Shown here: positions 9,377 through 19,500 of the stretch, piece after piece | Layout: the number at the start of each line of letters is the position of its first letter | How positions within the stretch are numbered: the stretch's first letter is position 1 | NCBI GenBank assembly: GCA_025201365.1 | Contig: JAIXMF010000178.1 | Location: forward strand, 1-26,526 | Origin: Syncephalis plumigaleata | Lineage: Eukaryota > Zoopagomycota > Zoopagomycetes > Zoopagales > Piptocephalidaceae | Length of the DNA stretch: 26,526 bases | Reading direction: 5' to 3' | The notes under the pieces: generated by a model | Database searches by the model: none | What the model was told of the DNA's origin: nothing | Seen by the model: only the letters and a program-made list of their open reading frames with translations | Position numbers and translations under genes: made by a program

Positions 9377-10202
9377 TGTGATATATGAACTTCACAGTAG
9401 GATTTCCTCACTTTAACGAATCTCCACCTAGATTTGATCACGTGATGATACACTTGCTCATTATTACGTCAGGATCTATAACGATCACCCACTCGCCTCT
9501 TATTCCCTTACACAAACAATCAACAACCACCCGACGATTCAACATAAAGTAGCATTCGCCATGCTACGCTTCCCGCTCATCAACAAGTACTACGCGAACT
9601 AGTACATCTTCGACTAACTCGGCAAAGATGCGCTGTAGCAAACTCACATCTACTGCTGGTACCTCTTTACATTCATAGCTGTTCTAGCTATATAAGCGTA
9701 CTTACATTTATACGAAATAAAGACATTATCTTATCACACACTTACTCATCGAACAATACCCTCTACTCTACAATTCTCTCAACTTATCATAGTGTCTTAT
9801 CTTAACACGAGCTCTCGATTTTTTTTTTTTTTTTTCTTGTTAGAACATATTTGGCTATATGCCGTCTTTTATTATAAATGAATAAACCAGGGTTATAATA
9901 ACAAACAATTTGACAAACAGCCCAATGCCCACGGAATGGAAATGTGTCTTGCGAGTGCAGAACACGGTTGTGTAGCAGAAAAACCAACTAGCATATAGTC
10001 GGTAGGTTAATAAATGTCAACATTTCTGTTGACTAGTTAGAAATGATACCTTTTTCCCTATGACGGGATTGGCAGGAATCGAACCCAGGACCTATTCGTC
10101 CGAGAAATAGAGCGTAACCACTTGGCTACAACCCCATCCTCTAACACGAGCTCTCGAATCTATCGTAACATTATTTCAGGCAGAACAAATTGCCGCGTTA
10201 CA
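9377..10202 (+). repeat. 3' LTR, interrupted by a SINE
   Basis: LTR bases occupy 9377-9818 and 10158-10202, totalling 487 bp once the SINE (9819-10141) and the second target-site copy (10142-10157) are removed. No difference from the 5' LTR was seen by eye. The SINE is therefore younger than the element. Confidence 0.95.
9819..10141 (-). mobile_element. tRNA-derived SINE, copy 2
   Basis: Same element as at 3008-3334: an A tail (17 T on plus, 9819-9835), a tRNA-unrelated body, and a tRNA-like head ending at 10141 with the B box complement at 10075-10085. The target duplication is TAACACGAGCTCTCGA (9803-9818 and 10142-10157). It sits in the 3' LTR and is absent from the 5' LTR, so insertion followed integration of the Gypsy element. 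Some LINE must supply its reverse transcriptase; the LINE tail seen here does not clearly match the SINE tail. Confidence 0.93.
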
Positions 10203-10229
10203 TTTAACTACAGCCAGTAGCCTCATATG

Positions 10230-10301
10230 GGGGGTATAGCGCAGTGGTAGCGCGCTCGCTTTGCATGCGAGAGGCCACGGGTTCAAACCCCGTTACCTCC
10301 A
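10230..10301 (+). tRNA. tRNA-Ala (UGC)
   Basis: A 72-nt cloverleaf without an intron. The acceptor GGGGGTA pairs with TACCTCC (one G-T pair), discriminator A. The anticodon stem CTCGC/GCGAG encloses loop TTTGCAT, giving anticodon TGC. The T arm is ACGGG-TTCAAAC-CCCGT. A box TAGCGCAGTGGTAGC and B box GGTTCAAACCC are present, followed by a T6 pol III terminator (10302-10307). The CCA is not encoded. Confidence 0.97.
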
Positions 10302-10307
10302 TTTTTT
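10302..10307 (+). terminator. Pol III T-run terminator of tRNA-Ala
   Basis: Six T residues directly follow the discriminator base, the standard RNA polymerase III stop. Confidence 0.85.
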
Positions 10308-10564
10308 GCTTCTGGTTGCTCTCGATAGCAGTCACTTTTTGCTACTATTTCTAGCTAATGCTACACGTGTATACAGGAAGGTAAGCGCCATTACAGTTGT
10401 GCAACACTTGGTAATGAGTTTAGTTAGATAGTGTAATGATAATGAGAATAATAAGAATAACTTTAATATGTATGTAATGCCATATAGGCAAGAGAGAGAG
10501 AGAGTTACAGCAAAGAAATACGAAATAACTAGAACTCCGTGCGTGTACGTTGGCACCTATTCAC

Positions 10565-12099
10565 TCATACTAGTTCAGCATCCTCCAAGTACCGATATTC
10601 AAATCGGAACTCTGTCTTTTTCCGTTGACACCATGCTCCCTCGTAGTCAAAGTAGATGTAGGTGCCCATCTCATACTCGTCGGTAATTGCTACCGGCTCC
10701 TCATGTCGCTGGAACCACGTTTGGTATTTTTTATGATAACGCCACGATTTTTTCTTTAATGATCTTGCCGCTAGATATCTAATTAGGAGAGTAGAATGGC
10801 AGTGTCGTTTGTTAGTACTAGCGCTATTACATCACTAACTACTTACTGTTGATAGGTGCCCTGTTGATAATAGAAGATGAAGAATAAAGCGTCCGAGCTT
10901 AGCTTATCAAACAGTAGCGGATTATCGAATAGCGGTGATGGCGTTGTCGGATAATAGGCGGGTGTAGGGTGTACATTTTTCGGTATATATTGCTTAGATC
11001 TAGTGATGATTCATTGATCGTACATTAATACACTAATAAACACACCTATTTGGTCGTTAATATTGACACATACCGTTCTGCATCCAGACTACCGGGTAGA
11101 TAAAGACAGCCTTGATCAAGTATTTGCTGATATTGACCAAGATCATGTCGTGCTCGTGCTTTTTGTTTTGCCGTTTCAAATGTAGCAATTAAATCGGCTA
11201 AAGCGGCCGATGGCGGTTGATCTGCTCCAGCTGGTATTTTGGCACGTATTGCACTTGGTGCATTTGCATCTTTAACTGCTGTCGATTCCGTGGATGTAGT
11301 CGTATCCGGATGAGTAATTGTTGTCAAATTAGGTGATGTCTATAGTCAATTGCGTAAATGATATAAACAGCTAGTAGTTAGCATATCCATTATTATAGCG
11401 TTAGAGCATTTTTTCTACCTTAATAGAATCCTTTGATATATTACTTGAAATCGAGTCATTACTTGCTGTCATTTTCATGCTAGTTGCCGTACTAGTCTCA
11501 CTGGTTTTATTGTTATTGGTTTTTGCTGATACTGATTGTTTACCAACCGCTATAAGTAACGAATAAACAAGCCTATTAGCAATTATGATAGAAAGGCGTA
11601 TTAATTATAATACTTACTGCCTGCTACTACATCAGCAATTGTAGGTCCGGATGCCTTGATACTTGACGGTTTTACGATCGATGTAGTACTATTAGTGCTA
11701 TTGTTATTAAGAGAAGCTTGCGCTGTAACCGAATACAACTGAGCTGTCGTTTGTTTACGAGCAGGTGAAGGTGCGGCTGACGTGTTACTTGCTGGTGAAG
11801 GAGAATCCGGTCGATCTATATGCGTAACAGTGGGCGTAGAACCACGACTGATATCTAATGGTGATAAACAAACGAGTAAACAAACGCTGAATTTCGCTAT
11901 ACATCAATTACTGAATTGACTAGTACTTACTTTGAGCCAAGTCTTTTGCCGATTTACGCGATGAGGGCGGTTCTAGTCATAGAATAAGTATACACGTCCT
12001 ATTTCCATTACTGCTGAATACGTACCTTTTGGTGCTAGTGATCCACCACTTGATGCTTTAACTAGGGTCAACTTGGTAGATCCTGATTCGACTACCACC

Positions 12100-12137
<38 letters not shown>

Positions 12138-13413
12138 AGACTGATGATTAATAACAACAACAATGTCTTTGCATTACCTCTGTGGATTTACGAGGTGACG
12201 CGTCTAGCTTGATATCATCGGTCGATTTGTCCATCTATTTATCATGTTATCAACGTGTGCAACGAATGTCAAATCAGTCTACGCGACTTACTGTAAGTTC
12301 TTTAACTAATATTCGCAATGTACGTTAGTTAGCCGTAGAATTATTTACACGCATGCTACTTACTATCGGATACCGATCCATGACTACTCTGGAGATCTTC
12401 ATTCATGCCAATGGCGTAAAGCTCCTCTTCCGCCTCCAGGTTAAGTTCATCGTAAATCTCTTCATCTTCCGCAAAGTCCGGATCCTAGTATCCATTTAGT
12501 ACCATTTAGTAAGCTACAGTTCTTGCTACTATGAATCATTTAATCTACCTGATTATTCTCCGCATAGTATTCAACATCGTCTCGAATGCGTTGAACCTGA
12601 CATACAAAGTGATTATAAGCATTCCCTATACGGATATCGCTCTACCATCATCAATGCTTACTTGGTCCGATGTCACATTGCCGTTCTCCAATAAGCGTAA
12701 TATTAATTCTAGTCGTCCCATATGCCACTTGTGTCGTTGCACGCAGTCGTCGATCGCCGATATACGCTCGTATTTCTCTGAGGACTTTTTGTTTTTACGC
12801 AGTCCCACTTGTAATCGCTCTGCTTCCGCCTCAAGTCCATCAATCTGCGTGCTTAGATCCTCTACGGTACGCGTGATCCAATTCGATATCTCCTGTTTTT
12901 CCTTATCCTTGGGGTCCATACGAGCCGCTAGGGTAAGTCCTTCCTTGGAAAACGCTTTTGTCTTCATTTCTTTCTCGCACGCCTTAAACAATTCCATTTT
13001 CTACAGTGGAATGCGTCATGAGTAAGTGTGAACTCGTTTACTCGCCTCGTCATTCAGCGCGTATGCCACGCCAACCCGCTTACCTGCTCAATTAGTCGTC
13101 GCTGATCTACTAGTGGTGTTTTGTCCTTGATTTCACTGGACGAAATCCAATTCTTAATTTGATCGCGTAATCGTTGCAGCTTCTTAATTTCCTTCTTCAG
13201 GTCCTGTTCATGTTTCTCCTTTTGATTGAAATTGTCCGAGCCTTCCAACTTGCGAAATATCGCATCAAACGTCTCCACACCCTCAGAGACCTTTTTAAAG
13301 ACGCGGTCGATTTCCGCTTAATGAATTGTAAGGTGTCAGCACTGGTGCTGTTCATAATACGTGTGTCTCTATCCTCATTCCCCTGCCTCACCCTGTAGTT
13401 TTCTACTTGCCAT
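10565..13413 (-). CDS. NOT3: CCR4-NOT complex subunit NOT3/NOT5, 14 exons
   Basis: Scaffold subunit of the CCR4-NOT deadenylase, which shortens mRNA poly(A) tails. I reconstructed 14 exons: 13392-13413, 13084-13316, 12662-13000, 12549-12596, 12364-12484, 12292-12305, 12178-12234, 12026-12098, 11931-11972, 11618-11854, 11419-11549, 11074-11339, 10847-10999, 10565-10778. They sum to 1950 nt (649 residues plus stop) and every junction keeps the frame. The N-terminal Not3 coiled-coil domain starts [17 protein letters not shown] and includes the conserved [15 protein letters not shown] and [20 protein letters not shown] Ser/Thr-rich linker spans about 255-500. The C-terminal NOT box contains [19 protein letters not shown] and ends [12 protein letters not shown]. 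Introns are 53-83 nt. Exon 6 is only 14 nt, and the intron at 12099-12177 contains an (AT)n tract. Human CNOT3 and yeast Not5 have comparable size and layout. Confidence 0.95.
12106..12134. repeat. (AT)n microsatellite within a NOT3 intron
   Basis: About 14 AT dinucleotides lie just upstream, on the minus strand, of the ATTAATAG acceptor of the intron at 12099-12177. Length changes here would alter intron size. Confidence 0.9.
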
Positions 13414-13777
13414 GGCGGATAATAGCGAAAATAACAATTAAATAAACGATAATGAAGAAATAATGCTTGTGCACAACTAGAAGCAATGCCTCGACTGCTA
13501 CATATACAAGATGTATACTGCCCGAGAAAGTATAGATGAATCGATGGAAGAATGATTATAAAAGAGAAAGTGCGATTGAAGATTGAAGATACGGGTGCAA
13601 CTGTGTTTGTGTGTTCACTTTTATTCTCCTTCATTTTCCCATTAACAGGCTGATAATAATAATTAGTTACTATGACATTTCACTTCAGTTCAGTCACTCT
13701 AGATGTCTCTACATTATTGATTATCCAAACTACATAATAAATCATTGTACTATTGTAATGGTCATAATAGGACATAT
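13414..13777. other. Short intergenic region between NOT3 and the micro-exon gene
   Basis: No gene is recognised. It must hold the NOT3 promoter and the 3' end of the micro-exon gene, since both are read leftwards. An AATAAA on the minus strand overlaps the proposed stop of the micro-exon gene (around 13775-13781). Confidence 0.5.
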
Positions 13778-15579
13778 TTATTCAATAAATGATTGAATGA
13801 TCTTGTAGATATATTTCTTGTACCAAGGAATAATGACTTGAATGACATGGATACTAAATGGGGGTCTTGCATCAATCCATTCTTGACTTGAATACCTATA
13901 ATATCTACTTGATGATGTCCTTGTCTTGTCCTGTAATCATAGTTAAATCATACTGGTTTAAGCGTAGTTCTTTTTCAAACTCACATTTACCACTTTATGT
14001 TGCCATTATACGCAAAATGAGCGATACCGCGGTTAACGCATTATTCGCTGTTGTGATCATGCTAACTTACGTGCTATTACGGGTACACACGATCGTAAAT
14101 AAATGATGAATTCCGTTTAAGTTAGCATGGTCTACATTGCAATTGGCATACCAACTTACCCACTAGTATTTATATAATCGCGCACGCATCGCATGCCATA
14201 TCGTATAATTAGTGCATTACGTGGGATAATCGAAAGTTTAGCTTACAAACTATGGCATGCGGCCATGTACGCGATAGGTGCCACATTTGTAATTAGCATA
14301 ATGTACGAACTGTCATTGGAATGCGCACTTACATTCTGTTATCAATGAGCATGCGTGAATCGTATACCGTATTGCAATGAGTATGTGGAAATAGTATAAT
14401 CAAAGTGATAACTTACTTTCTATGATACGTCATCATCGATGAATCGTCAATTATATTAGAATTAGCCTATTGTGGATTACAAACAAAAGAAATGACTTAC
14501 CGGCTACCACATATGTGATTATTGATGGATTATGTATCACGTTGCAATATTAGAACATCATTAAGTATAGCACGTATGCCAACTTACATTTCGCTATACA
14601 TAAGCACACACACACACATATACACACGAAACGTATGTCACAACATGGTTAGTGTATCGTAGCGTGTAATCCTAATAATAACTTACGGTCTATTATAGAT
14701 AATTATACACGAGTTGTATGCCAATGTTACGATCAGTACATTGAGTATTGCCAATAGAATGCCAGCTTACCTTTTTCTATAAAATTACGTTTGAGTTATT
14801 TGTCGCATCCTTGATTGTTAGCGTAGTATAGATTGAAGCAGAACTAGCAACTTACAAGCTGATATGCGTGATATCATTACATAAATTGAGAATCACAGCA
14901 CAGTAAGTTTCTCTTAGGTCATATCAGCTGGAATACTAACTTACATTCTAGCATGCAGAATTACACGATCATTGTGTTATTTCCCGATCTGATTAGCAAC
15001 GCATCATACACGATAATCCGGGTGTTGACTTACCTCCTATTACGTATAATTAAGTATACGTGTAGTATTCCTCTATCGTTAGCGTATGCTCTCTTTATAT
15101 TCCCGCAAGTCTATCTACTCACTGGTACTTCTAAATGTATTACACAACGGTTAGTGTACTTGGGTGTATAGACATTGCATTGACCTACCATCTATCCATG
15201 GAGCAAACACAAAAAGATGTTACATGACGGTTAGTATGCTTAATATTCCTATAGAATGGCAGACTTGCCAGCTAATACATAGCTATTAATCAGTTAAAAC
15301 AATCCAGTTTTATTATTGTGACATACCACGGCGTTCTAGTGAGCGGAAAGCAGCAGGCGGAACATGATCACGACGCTCTAATGATCGAAAAGCAGCAGGA
15401 GGGACGTGGTCACGGCGACTTAATGGACTCAAGGCAGGAGGTAAAATATAATCTCGGCGTTCTAATGATCTGAAGGCGGCAGGCGGAACATGATCACGGC
15501 GATTTAATAGAGGAGTAGCATCGGCTATCGTCAAACCAGCTACCATGGCAATGGCGGTAATAACGACAGAAAACTTCAT
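13778..15579 (-). CDS. Secreted repeat-peptide precursor with single-codon micro-exons
   Basis: No family recognised. Exon 1 (15327-15579) encodes a signal peptide (MKFSVVITAIAMVAGLTIADA) and four 14-residue repeats, RRDHVPPAAFRSLE three times and RRDYILPPALSPLS once, and ends in phase 1 after CGT-G at a GTATGT donor. Micro-exons follow: 15189-15191, 15123-15130 (8 nt), 15034-15036, 14945-14947, 14856-14858, 14771-14776, 14687-14689, 14588-14593, 14501-14503, 14417-14419, 14333-14335, 14247-14249, 14160-14162, 14071-14073. The 8-nt exon restores phase 0; all later ones are 3 or 6 nt. Joined codons read DEVP, then E, N, L, KK, T, RN, P, K, N, F, W, H. A last exon (13930 to 13778) is open for 50 codons in that frame. 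Arg-Arg and Lys-Lys sites suggest Kex2-type processing into peptides. The last exon is the weakest part: its intron (13931-14070) is longer and another frame is also open. A pheromone, effector or RiPP precursor are alternatives. Confidence 0.72.
13931..15326 (-). repeat. Array of micro-exon/intron units
   Basis: Thirteen consecutive cases of acceptor AG, 3-8 nt, then a good donor (GTAAGT, GTAAGC or GTGAGT), plus one with GTAGGT, lie at a spacing of roughly 60-100 nt on the minus strand. Intron lengths from the 8-nt exon onward are 86, 86, 86, 79, 81, 93, 84, 81, 81, 83, 84, 86 and 140. Many introns have a CTAAC/CTAAT branch site, often in the form CACTAACC or GCTAAY. Several share extra sequence beyond splice signals, such as GTAAGTTGGCAT or GTAAGCTGGCATTCTAT after the donor. 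A further unit with a GC donor would add CTG at 15269-15271. Confidence 0.85.
15334..15501 (-). repeat. Four 42-bp coding repeats
   Basis: Four in-frame 42-bp units encode residues 27-82 of the precursor. Units 1, 3 and 4 give identical peptides with some silent differences, while unit 2 is diverged. Each unit starts with an Arg-Arg pair, so Kex2-type cleavage would release 12-residue peptides starting with Asp. Confidence 0.92.
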
Positions 15580-15733
15580 ATTGATATAGGTGATAATGGT
15601 AATATCTCTCTTTGATATTGATCGACTAAGAAGAAGAAATGCTATAGTTGGATGGAATGCTAGTAAAGAACCTTCTCTGAATGAGTGAGTTTGATATGGA
15701 TTATGAGCATCGTTGGCATCGTCAATCGCATCC

Positions 15734-15741
15734 TATTTATA
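15734..15741 (-). promoter_or_regulatory. TATA box of the secreted micro-exon gene
   Basis: On the minus strand TATAAATA (extended GTATAAATAGG) lies about 155 bp upstream of the ATG at 15579. The same extended motif occurs twice at 24467 and 24616 on the plus strand, so it is probably the genome's usual core promoter form. Confidence 0.6.
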
Positions 15742-15742
15742 C

Positions 15743-16540
15743 AAGTAATAACAATCAATGGATGTTTGTAAACAAGTAGTCACAACTATTCTCTGTCTTA
15801 CTCTTGTTTTCTACAAAGTCCTCTCTTTGTTTAGACAATTATACTGAACCCTTACTAGATATAGGTAGTTATAAATAGTATAACATAATCGACTAACAAT
15901 AAAGAAGCGTTGCTGTTTGTTATATCTCATCATTGTCGCATAGCAAAACCTTTGTCTAATTAGTAGCAATTGTTTAGTTTGTGGATTACTTTGATACTTT
16001 ACATCATGGCATTGCATCTCTTTGTCTTTCTTTCTTTTTTTGTCTTTCTATTTCAACATTGTCTACCACTAAGGTAATAGTTTATTGTTTTCAATGCTGA
16101 TGCTATTTTTAGTGATTATTCAATACACTTAACAAACAGGAATACATTCATCATTATTAGCTTACACTAAAGGAATATATAAGAACAAATAACATCATAC
16201 TATTACTAGCAATGGACATACAATAATTAAGCACATATTGAATGGAAATACTACTATTTGTATTAAGAATAATAATAATTAAAGGTGGGCAGGCGAGAAA
16301 TAGATAGAAATAGATAGAAATAGATAGAAATAGATAGATAGATAGCGAAAGAGTAGCAACCATTCCAATGAAAAGTAAGAACAAAATAGTGTGATGACAG
16401 AGAAGCGTAACGCAGAATGTAAAAGAGAATTAATAGGAAACGCTTTACTACTGATTGTATCGATGCATAAGGTAAGAGAGTGAAAGAGAGAGACATTTTC
16501 CTTCTCTCTTCTCATTATAAACGTATATATTGATCTACGC
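15743..16540. other. AT-rich intergenic region
   Basis: This lies upstream of the micro-exon gene and downstream of the chitin synthase stop. Open frames are short, hydrophobic and without homology that I recognise. The only clear structure is the tandem repeat at 16299-16345. Confidence 0.5.
16299..16345. repeat. Decamer tandem repeat (AATAGATAGA)n
   Basis: About four copies of a 10-bp unit with TAGATAGAAA phasing, ending in (GATA)n. It lies in the presumed 3' flank of the chitin synthase gene. Confidence 0.9.
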
Positions 16541-19500
16541 TTACAAATTACCTTGTAGTACCATGTCAATAGTCTTGTTAATAAACTCTTTACGTGGTGT
16601 CATGTCCATTTGGTGCATTTGACTAAGTTGCTCGCGCACTTGTTTCTTTGTGATTGTCATCAGATCACTGGTGGATAGGATTTGTCGAATCTCTGCTACG
16701 AGTTGTTCATCACTTGGATAGCCACCGCCCATAGCGGCAACACCTCCTACACTACTCATGGCATATGGTTGTTGCGGTTGTATGGACTGGGTATTACTGA
16801 TCATGCTGTAGCGTGCCATACCGTGCTCGTCCATGGAGGCCGAAGGACCAAATGCCATGGATGGATCGTATTCACTACGTGCCATACCACCACCGCCATG
16901 ACTGATCATTGATCGATGTGGGTCGTTGTTGCTTGGCATGTAAACCGATCCAGCGGTTGTACCACCTGCACCTCCATTGAACACAGACTGTGTACCCACA
17001 CTGAATCCTTGCGATTGACGATGATAGTCTGCACTACCCGGTACAGCTAGACCGCTAAAGTTGCCTCCTCGTTGACTGCCGCCGTATTGCGAGCCTCCTG
17101 CTACCGATTCACCTGCCACGGATCCTGGTGCTCTACTATGACTACGCCTACTGATGCTTGTTAGCTGAGATCCTTGTGATCCGGTGGTGCCCTTCTCCCA
17201 CATGTCTTGCTCGTATTGTGCCCAGGTACGTAGTGGAATATCGTGTGGATCGTATTTCTCCTCCTCGCCCACTACGATCACCTTCTTCTTCTTGTTCTCG
17301 CCGACGACAACACGCGTGTTACCCCAGGAGAAATCGTCGAAATGCCAGAACGAGTAGATCGGCAGTAGGAAACCAAAGATGGGCATGGCAAGCAAGTAGA
17401 TGATCATCCAGCCAATGTGTTGCCATTGTCGTTTAAGGATAAAGATAATCGCTTGGAAGCCATAGATAGCGCACAGAATGGTGATGGATACCCAACTGAT
17501 GCTCAATGGCACGCCGTCCACCTTCTTTGATATGATATCGTATAGCAAATAGATGACGTAGCCGAGTGTAGCTGGCATGGTAATCGTACCGACCAAGTCG
17601 ACCATTACCACGAATCGCATGGAGAAACAGCAGAAACCGCACAAATCTTCCAGGAATAACAATTCCACCAGATTGTGAATAGTCGAGTTGATCCATCGAC
17701 GACGTTGCGACAGAAGAATCGACCATTTCTCGGGTGCTGCCGTCTCACAAGTGGCATCCGGTGTGAAGGTCATCTTGTATTGCGGGAAGTGTTTAAGCAT
17801 GAGTGTGGTCAAGTAACGATCCTCACCGAGGGATAGCAGATTCTTCTCGTGGAGTGTATTCACATGATTCTCGGAATAGGCAGTTACAACGTCATCGGCG
17901 ATAATCAATGGGCGATTCTTGACCGGAGTGCGTACACGATACATGCAGAAACAACCGGGCAAACAAGTAACCGAACCGAATAGGGACTCGAACGCTTTGG
18001 CCATATGATGGGAGATGTAGTATTCGTACACTTGAATCATCGTGGCCCATGTAAGATCCTCGTTTGCTAAGCGAGTCTCACCGCAAATACCCATAATCTT
18101 CTGGTCGTGCAACATACACGAGATGAGACGATTAAGCGATTGTGGCGATACTTGTGTGTCGGCATCCACCATGAGAATGTACTCGTAGAAACTGGGATGT
18201 ACACCGATGACATTCTTCAGTTGATGGTAGACCTCCAATTCGAGTGGTGACATGGCGCGATCAAAGTGGACACGATTAAGGAATCGCATGAGTACAATTT
18301 GCGAGTCACGTTTACCACGATTACCAGGACGATTACGCTCGGTGGGTCGACCCACTTTCACCACTACGAGATAGGGTACGACGTGTCCCTCGTATTCGTA
18401 TAGACCGGAGTAGACCTTGCCGTAGTTCAACTGGTTAGCACCCTCGCCTACACTCTTGAACGGCAATGGATCTGGATTGTATTTAGGATCGACACCGAGT
18501 AGATCCAGTACAATACGTGGCGTGGGACGATCGTTACCGCTACCAACAATCATACCGTCGGCAATGACAAAGATTAGCTTGCGTTTGTCGTCGTAGTTGA
18601 GAGCGGCCAATGATTCGAAGGCGCGTTGTAGCGAGTCTTCACCCTCCGTGTAGCAAGGCACCTGACAAATAACGAATTTGTCATGATCCTCCGGGTTACG
18701 ACGTGTGCCCAGTTGTAGAGCGGCCAAGAATTTAACCAGAATTACCAAACCGAGGAAACAAGCGGTAGCCAACAACAAGTACGATGCCAGTAGACAGCGT
18801 ATACCTTTACGTTCATCAACCACACCGATCTTGAACTGATTGCGTAGACAAGAGAGGATGGCTGCTCTGCGCGAGGTGGATTAATAAACTGCACTCGATC
18901 CGAGTTGTCTTGTCCGGAGTAGATGGTGAACAGGTCGTCTATCGCACGCAAGTATTGCCAGTCATCCTTGTTGGTTAATGCGGTGACATCGGATCGATTG
19001 GCGGTACGATAATACGATGTCAAGTCGATAACATCGTTGTTGATAATCGACCAGCGACGTAGATTCTTTTGTCCATCTCGCTTGACTTCCTCGGGATCAA
19101 AGGCTAGTTCGCCCTTACGTGATCGTCTCATTCTTGGTATAAATACGTCCTTGTACCAATTGGCTTGATTCAACTTTAGATCAGGCACACTCGAGTAAAC
19201 GTTATCGGACGAGTGGAGCGCGGCACGATTCACCGTTTGTTGATCCTCAATACTGCCCGTCACCTTAACATTTTCGTTGGTGACTAGGTCGCCACAGGCC
19301 ACCGTCAACGGGATGGGGAATAGGTTGGTGACATCTAATCCGGCGTAGTCGTACATGTCTTGCTTTGACACTGGTCGACTACTAAGACCGTGATTACTAT
19401 TCGATAGCACGGTGACATCGTAGATTTGACCGTGAACCGCCACGTAAATGGCATCGTCACCCTGGTAATGACTTAGTTCCTCTACCGTGAACAAAAACTT

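Larger units (their letters stand above)
2573..10202 (+). mobile_element. Ty3/Gypsy LTR retrotransposon with inverted extra LTR arm
   Basis: The composite runs from an inverted LTR arm (2573-4213) through a 5' LTR (4214-4700), one gag-pol ORF (4794-9335) and a 3' LTR (9377-10202, interrupted by a SINE). After removing the SINE and its target duplication, both full LTRs are 487 bp, begin TGTGATATATG and end GCGTTACA. I saw no base difference between them by eye, so the insertion is young. TTTA flanks both outer ends (2569-2572 and 10203-10206), consistent with a 4-bp target duplication of the whole composite. The right end lies 27 bp before a tRNA-Ala gene. The integrase lacks a C-terminal chromodomain. 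Confidence 0.92.

Noticed and set aside
12531-13025. A 164-codon plus-strand frame over the NOT3 exons
   Set aside because: The opposite strand matches NOT3 exon by exon, so this is a shadow.
13858-14106. An 82-codon plus-strand frame in the micro-exon array
   Set aside because: It overlaps the regular minus-strand splice signals and has no protein-like features.
14604-14617. CA microsatellite as a regulatory element
   Set aside because: It lies within an intron of the array and nothing indicates function beyond simple sequence.
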